From Sebastes aleutianus (lineage: Eukaryota; Chordata; Actinopteri; Perciformes; Sebastidae): a stretch of DNA of 64,000 nt. A model generated the notes under the pieces. That model was given only the letters and a program-made list of their open reading frames with translations, was not told where the DNA came from and did not search any database. The DNA lies in NCBI GenBank assembly GCA_916700875.1, contig CAKAKS010000004.1:9878534-9942533 (forward strand), read 5' to 3'. Positions 30,901-38,503 of the stretch are shown piece by piece (the first letter of the stretch is position 1; every line of letters starts with the position of its first letter). The translations under genes were made by a program, and so were the position numbers.

Positions 30901-32928
30901 ATAATGGACCCGCTCTGTAGCTGACATTGCAGTGCTCGTGTGGATTCATTTTGTAGTAGTGAAATATAGCCAGATGTTTCTACTCACAACACAAAACATG
31001 GTGACAAGTGAGAGGTAAACTGGAAATTCAGTCTAGTGCAACATACAAGGTGTGTTTACAGTGCATTATAGTTAGTATTATAGGACAATTGAAGACAAAT
31101 GGTAGAGATGTGAAGACCAGATACGGTGGAGGCTGAAAGTCCTCCGTCTGTGTCGGCAGAAGTAGAAATCACTGTGTTATTCACTGTGAAGACCGGTCAT
31201 GTAGACAGACACTACAGAGAAACAGGCCTGTGACCCATTTTCATTCAGGAAACATAATTTTTAAGAAACTGTCTTGTAGAATCTGTTTTCTTTCAACAAC
31301 GTGCTGAAGCCATAACTCCCCATTAGCACTACCCTCTCCTCACTCATTCAAGCAACAGTCTGAGGATAAAGTCATGCACACATTTCAATACGTCATTTCC
31401 TGTAATGCATGAACGCTCCCGTATCCTTAAAATCCCAGAAAAAGCCTTTCCATGTGCGAATCTCTGGTCCCCTGCCCTCTCTCCTCAGACATTGGAAGAA
31501 GATTAGCTTAATTCTTTTAGGAAGTTCCTCTTCCCACAGTCAAGCCTCGGCCTAATTGGCCTCTCTGAGGGATGATCACTTAGTGCGGGTTTAACATCAG
31601 AGGGAAGCGAAGAAGTAGCGGCTCACCAACACATACATATACACAGGGCATCAAAGTGGAGCATCGTGAGGCGTAGTTTTTTCCCATAGGACTGATCTAG
31701 ATATGGTGTAGTGCTTTGTGAGCTACCCTGCTTCCTCACCCTGAGAAACAGACCTGATGATTTTGTTTTTTGTAATAAGAGAAAGGGTTATTGACATAGT
31801 AACCTTTACGCAGTTCCTATGTTACGAGCAGCCACATTTCCTAGTGTATGCATATAATCTTCTGTGTGCGTTCTGTATTTGTGTCACTGTGTTGGACTGA
31901 CTTCACGTTGCAACCACAGCTTTACAGGCAGCCCTGCAGTTAGCCGAGCAGATCAGCTCCTTCCCTCAGCAGTGTCTGCGGGCCGACCGCTCCTCAGCCG
32001 TGTACAGCGGCTACGACGCTCCCTCCTTCACACAGGTAGGAATTTTAAACTAACTGCGTCAGCGTCATACATTGTATGCAATATCAAAGTACAGGTACAT
32101 TATTTCACAGATGTGCTGACTGAAATTCTTCAGTGTTTTTTTTGGTGATTTAATGTCCATAAACACATTTTATGTATGAGAGATCATTTGTAATTTATGG
32201 TATATGTGCCTCATGCAGCAACATTCTCTTAATGTTCTGTTAGAGGAAAAAAAAAAAGAGGAAAAAAAAGTCAACTCCAGATGCACCAGATGTTCTCAAC
32301 CATCCAAATCTGCTCTTATCCAGGTGTGCGGAATGATGAGTCCCACTCGTGTGGCCCTAAACGCCCCCTAAACACTAGATAAGGGCAGGTGTTGTTCTGT
32401 GTGCAAATACTCTGGCACATGCCCAAGAATTGGAGAGATGCCACCAAAAAAAGGCTGGAAGAAGAACATAGATGGATTGATAGATGGACCACAGAATGCA
32501 TCTGAAGGAGCCATAATTTCAAGGCACGCGGAGGGTGGTGGATGGCATAAGCATAGTACTACCGTTATTAGTTTGATTTTTATCTCAACGATGGTTTACT
32601 TACTACAAAGTTCTTACACACTAAAAAATCTTTTAGACTCTTGTTTGTTCACTTTTTCAATGTTAATATTTCTTGCTTTTTCTCATATTTTAAATAATGA
32701 CCATCAAACAATCGATGACATTTGCCCTCTGAAGTTGCCACCAGGTTGAGTTCATTAAGTTAAAAACCTTCTGATATACAAAGATGTTTTTTTAATTGGT
32801 TTAACCTGTCTTCCTCTGTCCAGGCCATGCAGTACGAGATTGACCACGGGATTCCTGTCATCCAATCAGAGGCTGTATCCGGGGCAACCAGGTTCACTAC
32901 TGGAACAGGAAGAGGAGGACAATTCTAG
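9793..32928 (+). CDS. crotonase-superfamily (enoyl-CoA hydratase/isomerase-like) protein, probably mitochondrial, complete, 7 exons
   Basis: Exons 9793-9937, 12123-12293, 18008-18105, 18771-18915, 29865-30014, 31920-32035 and 32824-32928 join to 930 nt (309 residues plus TAG) with every phase matching. Residues 1-48 are basic, Ser-rich and hydrophobic (MMLKHVRMLTPVLRTSYHHS), as in mitochondrial presequences. The crotonase fold follows: VVAERRGSVVTVAINRPEVR near 54-73; the first oxyanion-hole motif GGNFCAGYDLKEL at 106-118; the second, AVSGYAVAGGLELALLAD, at 152-169. Glu163 matches rat hydratase Glu144, but the Glu164 position is Cys183; Asp192 falls where dienoyl-CoA isomerase has its catalytic Asp. 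RRFGVPLIDGGTVRLPRLIG (184-203) resembles bacterial crotonases of unsettled substrate. The tail is short (TTGTGRGGQF). The substrate cannot be told from sequence, and I give no symbol because I am not sure of the vertebrate name. The start is the first of two adjacent in-frame ATGs after an in-frame TAG at 9742. Confidence 0.93.
9938..12122. other. crotonase gene intron 1
   Basis: 2,185 bp. Around 10365-10540 there is a stretch beginning ATTTAAAAAGGATCCCCATT, like another reversed retroposon 3' end. 10810-11420 reads like a decayed dispersed repeat without definable termini. Several short chance frames precede exon 2. Confidence 0.6.
12123..12293 (+). CDS. crotonase gene exon 2
   Basis: Encodes VGQTVVAERRGSVVTVAINR through PEVRNAVNQETARRLLEELE to VAVLHGKG. 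This is the first beta-strand and the conserved INRPEVRNA signature. Acceptor TGTCATTAG, donor GTAAGA. Confidence 0.95.
12475..12967. mobile_element. hAT (Charlie-like) MITE with CAGGGGTC ends (493 bp)
   Basis: Termini CAGGGGTCATCAACC and GGTTGCTGACCCCTG are inverted copies. The 8-bp flanks CTCTAGGT (12467-12474) and ATCTAGGT (12968-12975) differ at one base. The interior holds inverted arrays of an ATAAAGTCATAATATTA-type unit. Sister of 20272-20919. Confidence 0.88.
13364..13846. mobile_element. non-autonomous hAT-like element (483 bp)
   Basis: Begins TAGGTGTGTGAATC, ends CCCCCACCCCTA, and is flanked by AGAAACAC (13356-13363) and AAAAACAC (13847-13854), an 8-bp duplication with one mismatch. 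The ends are rich in CGATAT/ATATCG. About 13557-13690 shares a module with the element at 41146-41798. Confidence 0.78.
15317..16187. mobile_element. dispersed fish repeat with TGGTGGAA ends, interrupted
   Basis: Starts TGGTGGAATGTAACTAAATA and ends in a decayed inverted form (TTTTCCTACACCA). The interior has the repeated 'TACTTTTACTT' / 'AAGTACT' phrases of a common teleost non-autonomous transposon. The element at 15602-15873 is inserted into it. An (ATA)n run lies at 15965-15989. Confidence 0.55.
15602..15873. mobile_element. GCTGCAACTAAT-type MITE nested in the 15317 repeat
   Basis: Starts TAGCTGAAATGATTTGTCGA and ends AATAATCATTAGTGGCAGTC. It contains the CGATTAGTTGATTGA and TAATGGAGAAAATAATC phrases shared with 16847-17170. 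The host repeat resumes on its right. Confidence 0.55.
16847..17170. mobile_element. GCTGCAACTAAT-type hAT-like MITE (324 bp)
   Basis: Left end TAGAGCTGCAATAATTAATC and right end AATCATTAGTTGCAGCCCTA are inverted copies. The flanking octamers AACACAAC and AACACAGT agree at 6 of 8 positions. Internal ATCGATTAGTTG and TTGATCGAGAAAATAATCGA are the hallmarks of this abundant fish element. Confidence 0.7.
18008..18105 (+). CDS. crotonase gene exon 3 (first oxyanion-hole motif)
   Basis: Encodes GGNFCAGYDLKELANHTASL to KGPGPM. Acceptor CTCCAG, donor GTGAGC; ends on a codon boundary. Confidence 0.95.
18715..18736. repeat. (GT)n microsatellite just before exon 4
   Basis: An alternating GT tract ends about 35 bp before the exon 4 acceptor (18769-18770), so it lies in the branch-point region. 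Confidence 0.9.
18771..18915 (+). CDS. crotonase gene exon 4 (second oxyanion-hole motif, active-site Glu)
   Basis: Encodes GPSRLALSKPLIAAVSGYAV, AGGLELALLADLRVVEESAV and MGVFCRRF. It contains Glu163 and Cys183 (gene numbering). Acceptor TTTCCTCCAG, donor GTACGT. Confidence 0.95.
19403..19899. mobile_element. TTAA-type MITE (497 bp)
   Basis: Starts TTAAAGGGACAGTGTGTA and ends TTACACACTGTTGCTTTAA, inverted copies each sitting in a TTAA, as piggyBac-like elements do. The interior shares 'ACATGGCGGAGCAACATGG' and 'GGGCTACTGTAGAAACATGG' (inverted) with the copies at 47353 and 48944. It is non-coding. Confidence 0.72.
20272..20919. mobile_element. hAT (Charlie-like) MITE with CAGGGGTC ends (648 bp)
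   Basis: Left end CAGGGGTCAGCAACCTTTAC, right end GGTGGCAGACCCCTG. Target duplications are TACTAATG (20264-20271) and TACTAGTG (20920-20927). The interior is an array of 'GAGAATAAAGTCATAA' / 'ACGAGAAAAAAGT' units. It is inverted relative to the 12475 copy. Confidence 0.88.
22369..22758. mobile_element. TTAA-bounded element with long (about 115 bp) inverted arms
   Basis: The left arm (22369-22486) and right arm (22638-22758) are inverted copies that include GAAACAGTCAACC, TTTACTAAATGGA and TATAACAAACATGACAAATG. The outermost bases are TTAA on both sides. The roughly 150-bp centre is unrelated. The right arm has a small insertion (about 10 bp). Confidence 0.78.
25372..25701. mobile_element. 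dispersed repeat, partner of 56069-56496
   Basis: Shares with the 56069 copy the phrases AGTAATGTCTACCTGAGCAG, CGAGCCGCC, GTTAGC and a CACCTTTTTAA end. The right end lies in TTAA (25698-25701); the left end is eroded. A C-run is present near 25568-25578. Confidence 0.6.
27100..28110. repeat. about 1-kb degenerate AT-rich minisatellite
   Basis: Dozens of imperfect tandem units of roughly 25-40 bp are built from 'AAGTAATGGATAAATGG' and 'TTGAAATAGATGGCTAAA'. Unit length and order vary. There is no coding frame and no inverted ends. Confidence 0.85.
28152..28172. repeat. (GT)n microsatellite
   Basis: Uninterrupted GT run immediately after the minisatellite. Confidence 0.9.
29395..29695. mobile_element. 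decayed GCTGCAACTAAT-type MITE before exon 5
   Basis: Starts AGGGCTGCAACTAATAATTA with TTTTCATTATTAATCAGTC, as the 16847 element does on the opposite strand. The right end is worn and approximate. It lies about 170 bp upstream of exon 5. Confidence 0.5.
29865..30014 (+). CDS. crotonase gene exon 5
   Basis: Encodes VPLIDGGTVRLPRLIGLSRA, LDLILTGRPIGAQEALAYGL and ANRVVPDGQ: the GGT.RLPRLIG / LTGRPI.A.EA...GL.N.VVP block that ends most crotonase cores. Acceptor TTCTTTCAG, donor GTATTG. Confidence 0.96.
30015..31919. other. crotonase gene intron 5
   Basis: 1.9 kb. Apart from the hairpin, nothing recognised. Confidence 0.75.
30419..30575. repeat. large imperfect hairpin (58-bp arms) in intron 5
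   Basis: Arms at 30419-30476 and 30518-30575 pair through TCTGGTGG, GATATAACGGC, TCAGTTCCCC and GGGCTGT, with a 41-bp centre. Weaker pairing continues outward. Probably a foldback MITE. Confidence 0.7.
31920..32035 (+). CDS. crotonase gene exon 6
   Basis: Encodes LQAALQLAEQISSFPQQCLR and ADRSSAVYSGYDAPSFTQ, the C-terminal helical region. Acceptor CAACCACAG, donor GTAGGA. Confidence 0.94.
32036..32823. other. crotonase gene intron 6
   Basis: 788 bp. Chance frames only. Confidence 0.75.
32824..32928 (+). CDS. crotonase gene exon 7 (stop)
   Basis: Encodes AMQYEIDHGIPVIQSEAVSG, ATRFTTGTGRGGQF and TAG at 32926-32928. The Gly-rich end replaces the KRKANF-type tail of mitochondrial hydratases. 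Acceptor CTCTGTCCAG. Confidence 0.93.
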   Translation, partial: AMQYEIDHGIPVIQSEAVSGATRFTTGTGRGGQF

Positions 32929-33158
32929 GATTTAGTTTGCGGAGGCCGCGTGCCTTTCAGGTGATCTAACACATCTAGCTGCTTTAATGCTGGAGGTCCA
33001 CTGCTTTCAAGACACGTTGTTTTCAATTTGTGGTCTCTTTTAGACGACGTTTGATGCATCTGGTTGATTTTGCATTAAGATAAAGCCAGCTCATTACCTA
33101 GCCAACCGTCTAAGCATCTCTTCCTAAATTTCAGATATAGTGACTAGTACTTGTTTGA

Positions 33159-33164
33159 AATAAA
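33159..33164 (+). terminator. poly(A) signal AATAAA of the crotonase gene
   Basis: Canonical AATAAA 231 bp after the stop codon. The following 40-60 bp include a T-rich run (TTATTTTTGGGTGTTTTATT). This gives a compact 3' UTR. Confidence 0.65.
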
Positions 33165-36100
33165 AGTGAACTAAGTGAGAATGTTCCCTTTATTCACCCT
33201 GTTATTTTTGGGTGTTTTATTATTATTATTTAGGTTTTTGTGTGAGCAATAAGCATAGTTTTTGGAGAAATGACATCTAAAATAGCAGAAAGATAAGACA
33301 CAAAGGTAATGTTAGTCTAAGGTATATTTTAAATCCACAATTTGCAATTAACGTACAACTGTCAGTCTGCAAGCTCCACATTTCATGTAGAAGTACCCAA
33401 GCTGATTAAACCAGTGAATTATAAATATACATGTTTAAAGAAATGGTCTTGTACCTTTTATTTTTTTCAAAGCAAATCATCAAGGAGAACCACTGAGATA
33501 TCTTTATGTGCTGGGCGATGCAGAACTATAGGAAGGCTGTGACCACAAAACGAATCCAACACAAAAGACTGAAAAAGGCATCAAAAGCACAAAACCTGCA
33601 GCAGCTCGCCATTGTTCCTTTGAAAAAAAACAACACTTGATTACTGGGATAAGACGTGTGTTTGCGTGCATATGCGTGTGACACAGTATCCATAGCAATA
33701 TACTGTAATTATTGCAAGAAGATTCAGCACTTCTTTGTCAGATCTGTGCCAGGTGTAAGCATTCCTATGGTTTTGGAGCACGCCTCCCCTTAATTTTGCG
33801 TGTTGGAGGGATGCGTGTGCATCACACTCAACGTACAAGATTCACTCTGTCTGCAAGTTTGTGTGAACTCCTACATGACCTTTTTAATGCTCCTTAATAA
33901 AAATGTCTCGCAGGAAGACCTAAGAACTAAAACGATGTATGGTAATTGTGTGTGTGTGTGTGTGTGAGCAAAAGAGATAGTTGCAGACATACAAAGACCT
34001 CATTAGGTCTAGGAGGTGTCCTGTCTAGACAGTGTGATGACAGGACACAGAACCTCTGTTTAATGTTTCCTCCTCCTCCCTCGACTTCCAATTCACCCAA
34101 CACACACACACACACACATATCACCTGCTCTGCCTCCGGGGATGCACACACACACATGCACACACAGTTGCTTAATGTCAAGCAAAATGTTAAGGACACA
34201 TAGAAGAATTGAAGTGCCTTTATCACAGGATGTTATGATATGATAGCACTGGAGAGCACCAGAGAAGAAGAAGAAGCTGTGGATGCTTTTGTGCCGGTTT
34301 ATGTTTGTTTAATATGACGCATGCCCAACGTTAATGCCCCATGAATTGTTTAAAACATGCTGTTTGTCACCATGAGCTGACTCATATGAGGCGGTAAAAA
34401 ATCCCCTATTTCCTTTCATAGTTTTATCCGCAAAATGACTTTTTCCTCCGTCTCTGGCAGTAATGCCAGAGCCAAAAAAGGCATCTTGAGGAAACTCACC
34501 ATTCACTGTATTATTGCCAATGAATTTTCTATTTTTTGTTTCAGCTTAACCACTGAATCTGTGTTATAAATCAGGAAATAAGCTCTCATTTAAGCAAATG
34601 GGAATTTTGAGTCCAAGAAAAACGAACAAATCTGATAAATGACGTCCTTGAGAGCACTGGTTTCTCTGTGAGCCCAGTAGGGCGTCCTCAGTCCTGGTTC
34701 TGTTATTTTAGAGTTTGGTCTGTCTGTGTTGCCTCTCTAACACGCACACATGGGCACACAGGGACACGCATACATGCTGTCTCAAACAAGTCTTACACAC
34801 ACATTATTTTACAGACAGGATTTCTGCTTGGTAGATTTAAAATCTTAATATCTCCTCTGGTATGGTTGCAAGTAATATTAAATAAAAGCCCACATAAGAT
34901 TTAATAAATGGGCAATACAATGCAAAACCACCAGCCTAGATCATTAATATACTGTAGAAGGACCTATGTTAAGTAATAATTTGATATTTTCTTTTAGCTG
35001 TATATGATAGTGAGGTGTTGTATTTAGTCTGAAAGCTACCCAGCAGTATGTGTATGCGTGTGTATGCGTGTGTTTGGTGGTGGTATGCAGTAGCTTTGAT
35101 GCTGGTTCTCACTCTTCACATGCAGATAAGATATAGGCTCTGGCAGCAGCAGCAGCAGCAGCAGCAGTAGCAGACACACACAGAGAGATATGGACACCTT
35201 TGGACCTTATCACCAGGACCATCACAGTCTGAAGGGGCCACGAAGACACAACACAGGTTAGGGTGGAAGGCATGATGGGAGGAGAGGAAGGAGAGAGAAA
35301 GAGAGAGAGAAAGAGAGGGAATTAAGGATTAAAAAGTCCTTTTCATGTAGAGATGTCTGGGTCAGCTGTTCTCTGCTTAGTACTATTTAAAAAAATATTT
35401 TAAACCTGTAATATACCATATTTAACAACAGGTGCAGTCCCAGGTGTGCAGCTGGTTTAGATTTAAAATGTTGTACAATTAATAAGAATACTTAAGACCT
35501 TTTATTTCTATAGTGTTTTAAAGGAGATTGCATCACTTCTCCTCTGTAGGTTGCTGTGCGTAATTGCTTGCTGTTTCCAACTCCATCGTCAGGGGTCGTG
35601 CCTCAACTGGGCAACAATTTATTTCTGCTTCAGCTGAGTCGACACACACACACCTTGACTCTGGATATATGAGGATGCTTCATTTTAGCAGATATGAAAA
35701 TCTTATTCTCCAAAGTAGTAAATTGTTCCAAGAAAGCTGCAACTATATCCAAACTCTTATGAAACAGAAGTGTGTAACCCTTACATTTTGGGAACATATA
35801 TATATAACCTATGATGGAGTCATTATGTCACACAGACTGTAAAAAGTATGCAACAGGAAACATTATGAGCATTACTAATGCAAAGTTTTTATTAGAATAG
35901 ACAGGTTGTTATTCTGCATGCATGCGAACAAAATATGGAAATATGATGTTAAGAGTTTGTCCTTGTAGCCACGGAGAGAGCTCCACCTCTCTCTGGATAA
36001 AGTGCGCACGGACGGAGTGGGCGGTTTCACAACACACACACACACGGACGCACGCGCACGTGCACGCGCGCATATTATGGGACTGCAACCTGCTGATTCC

Positions 36101-36209
36101 TGTTAGACTCTCACACACAGCCTGGAGGAGTAGGTGACCACTTCAACTTGCTTTTTGTCAGTGCGTAAAAGTTGGAAATCGTGTATTTTTGTAGAGCAAA
36201 AAAAGTGAA
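33165..36209. other. intergenic region between the crotonase gene and bmp6
   Basis: About 3 kb with several microsatellites: (GT)n at 33947-33966, (CA)n near 34100-34119, (CAG)8 at 35144-35167, a GA-rich block at about 35286-35320, and CA near 36034. Open frames on both strands have no domain. The bmp6 promoter must be near the right end; no TATA box is convincing. Confidence 0.6.
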
Positions 36210-36284
36210 ATGGCTTCTTTCAGAGGACTTCTTCTTCTTCCTCTTTTATTGGTGGACTTTGTATCAAACAGTGTCTTCTTTTGA
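36210..36284 (+). other. upstream ORF in the bmp6 leader, 24 codons, hydrophobic
   Basis: ATG at 36210 opens a 24-residue frame starting MASFRGLLLLPLLLVDF and ending TGA at 36282-36284. It is signal-peptide-like, with a Leu-rich core. It is relevant only if the leader is transcribed unspliced from upstream. Confidence 0.45.
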
Positions 36285-36328
36285 AGCGACTTTTCTTCTC
36301 GGGAGCTGCTCAGAATAAAGTTTTTCTC

Positions 36329-36465
36329 ATGGTGCACTTCTTTATCCTGAAGCAGCAGCAGCACAGCAGCTTCAGAAATGAAAGCAGAAGCAAGCAAACT
36401 ATTTTGTTTTCTTTTTAGGAAGTCTTTCAAATGGCTTGATTCAAGAGTCTTTTCTCGCTTCTGAT
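36329..36465 (+). other. two overlapping upstream ORFs plus a minimal ATG-GCT-TGA
   Basis: ATG 36329 (29 codons, MVHFFILKQQQH...) and ATG 36378 (28 codons, MKAEASKLFCFL...) are in different frames. ATG GCT TGA at 36431-36439 is a two-codon uORF. All terminate before the bmp6 start. An acceptor-like TTTCTTTTTAG ends at 36419, so part of this may be intron. Confidence 0.4.
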
Positions 36466-36570
36466 CTTGCGACACATAACCCGGACTTTGGTTACCATTA
36501 CGCATACTTTTTTTTTTTCCATTTGGAGACACTTGGTGACTCTTGGAGAGCACCGCTGGACAACAACACC

Positions 36571-37009
36571 ATGACCAGCTGCTGGCTCGCCCTGGTCGGA
36601 TTGTGGTGGAGCGCTTATTCCTGCACGTTCCTGTCCGCGCGGAGTAACTTCTCACTGGATGGACACAACAACGAGGCGCACCAGCACCACCCGGCAGGCT
36701 TCATCCAGCGGCGGCTGCGGACGCACGAGAAGAGGGAGATGCAGAAGGAGATCCTGTCCATCTTGGGGCTGCCGCACAGACCCAGACCGCATCTGTTGCA
36801 GTCACACGGAAAGTACAACTCCGCTCCGCTTTTCATGTTGGACTTATACAACACCATCTCCAGCGAAGAGAAGAGCCAGGTGGAGGGCATCCTGGACCGG
36901 TATCATCATCAGTCCATGAGCACCACCCAGAGTCCTCCTCCTCTGGCCACTTATCAAGAAACAGCCTTTCTGAATGATGCAGATATGGTGATGAGCTTCG
37001 TCAATCTAG
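36571..37009 (+). CDS. bmp6: bmp6-like bone morphogenetic protein, first coding exon (signal peptide and N-terminal prodomain)
   Basis: 146 codons plus one base, then donor GTGAGT. M1-A23 is a hydrophobic signal peptide (SCWLALVGLWWSAYSC core). Next come the sequon N26-F-S and the conserved prodomain block at 44-73, including RRLRTHEKREMQKEIL and GLPHRPRP. SAPLFMLDLYNTIS (84-97) and AFLNDADMVMSFVNL close the exon. BMP5/6/7 genes end coding exon 1 at this same point (MSFVNL). KREMQKEIL and AFLNDADMVMSF fit BMP6 better than BMP7 (RREMQREIL) or BMP5 (RREIQREIL), recalled from family knowledge. BMP6 is a secreted TGF-beta ligand acting through SMAD1/5/8. The mature cysteine-knot domain is encoded beyond the window. 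The start is the first in-frame ATG, in context AACACCATGA. Confidence 0.88.
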
Positions 37010-37054
37010 GTGAGTTACTTGAAATTTATTTTTATCAGTGATGTTTTTTGTGCG

Positions 37055-37680
37055 TAATTGAATAGAACAGAATAGAATGGAATGGAATAGAATAGAATGG
37101 AATAGAATAGAAAGCTTTATTGTCATTGTATTAAATACAACGAGATTCACAGTTGCCACTTCTGGTCAGTGCTTTAAAACAAATACTTGACAAGACTAAA
37201 CGAGGCAGATAAAACATATAACAGGTAAAACACACACACAGTTATAAAGTAAATAAAACAGGTAAAGTAGATGTAATAAATAAATATAAACAGAAGTGTT
37301 ACACTAGAAGTATAAAATATAAAAAATAGATGTAATGTAAACAGAGGTAATTGCAGTTGTAAAATAGGTAGGGTAGATGAAATAAATACATAAACAAAGG
37401 TAAGCTCTGTTCTCTCCTTATATTAAAATTTTTCAAAATATTGTTTTTAGTGTTTTTGTTGTGTTATAGCAGCAGGTTATCCAGGCAATGCACACGAACA
37501 GTCAGTAAATATACATTTCAACACTAGAGATATTATCTATAGTCTACCCAATATAAAGAATATATTAAAATACACTATAAATAAATAAAAAATACGTAGG
37601 GTAGATGTAATAAATAAAATGTAAACAAAGTTGCACTTGAGGTGTATATTGCATCAAGGATATATTGCACAGATAAATGT
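37055..37680 (-). mobile_element. 5'-truncated retroposon tail with (AATAG)n
   Basis: A GAATA/GAATG pentamer array at 37060-37111 is followed by AAGCTTTATTGTCATTGTAT, a common fish retroposon 3' end read in reverse. It runs into repetitive 'GTAGATGTAATAAATAAA' phrases (37265, 37375, 37600). The right end is uncertain. Confidence 0.5.
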
Positions 37681-38008
37681 ATTCACATTCAGATTTATTG
37701 TTTGTTCAGTGTCCGCTTGGCCCATTGCGCTCCTGTGAGATTGTTTTTTAATTGCAGAAAATCTCACTTGGCGAGATTGATTTAAGGGTGAACAGGTGTT
37801 TTTGCACAAGCAAGGTTGAAGTGGAGGGTCGCTCTGAAGAATCTTATAACATGTTGTAAATTTATGGAGATATGATTTTTAAAATGATGCATGGATTAGG
37901 CTCCTGCTTATCTTATAATACTTTTTTTCCACATTGGACACCTGGAGCTCGTAGTTGACCCACATTTTCTTTTAAACACAGCACACTAGCGCAACAGACT
38001 CACGTTTA

Positions 38009-38503
38009 TTAAAGGTCCCATATTATAAAAAAGTTTTTTTTATCATAAAGCAGGCTTAAGTCCTTTATAAATACTGTGAAAGTATCGAAACACTCAATCC
38101 ACAGGGAAATACACACAGCCCGTATTCAGAAACTCTGTATTTGAAACAAGCTGTCAGGATTTCTGCCCATTTGTGATGTCATGAATATACAATATTTAGA
38201 CCCTTTACGCAGTTTTAAACATAAACATTCTAAATGTGTCCCAGTTTATTCCTGGTTGCAGTGGATGTGAATGTCATCAGCTGACAGGAAGTACACATGG
38301 ACCCAAGCTGTTGCCTAGCAACGCGATTCTGTTGCAATTTCGTCAAAATGCGCTAAAACGGAGCGTGTAAATACAGGCATATTCAGGCAGACAGTATGAG
38401 GAATATAAAGGTTTTTTTGAACATTACAGCATGTAAACATGTTCTAGTAAAAACACAAAATACAATTATGAACCTGAAAATGAGCATAATACGGGACCTT
38501 TAA
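38009..38503. mobile_element. TTAA-type MITE (495 bp)
   Basis: Left end TTAAAGGTCCCATATTATA, right end AGCATAATACGGGACCTTTAA, both inside TTAA. The interior phrases 'AAACATGTTCTAGTAAAAAC' and 'GAACCTGAAAATGAGCATAA' match the older copy at 5559-6037. Confidence 0.75.

Noticed and set aside
34081..34160. CA-rich stretch considered as Z-DNA regulatory element
   Set aside because: Ordinary short dinucleotide repeat like many others in the window.
36436..36570. 45-codon in-frame extension upstream of the bmp6 ATG
   Set aside because: It opens at TTG, not ATG; the first in-frame ATG is 36571, which is followed at once by a proper signal peptide.
36158..36655. 165-codon minus-strand frame over the bmp6 start
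   Set aside because: Antisense shadow of the bmp6 leader and signal peptide; low-complexity composition, no domain.
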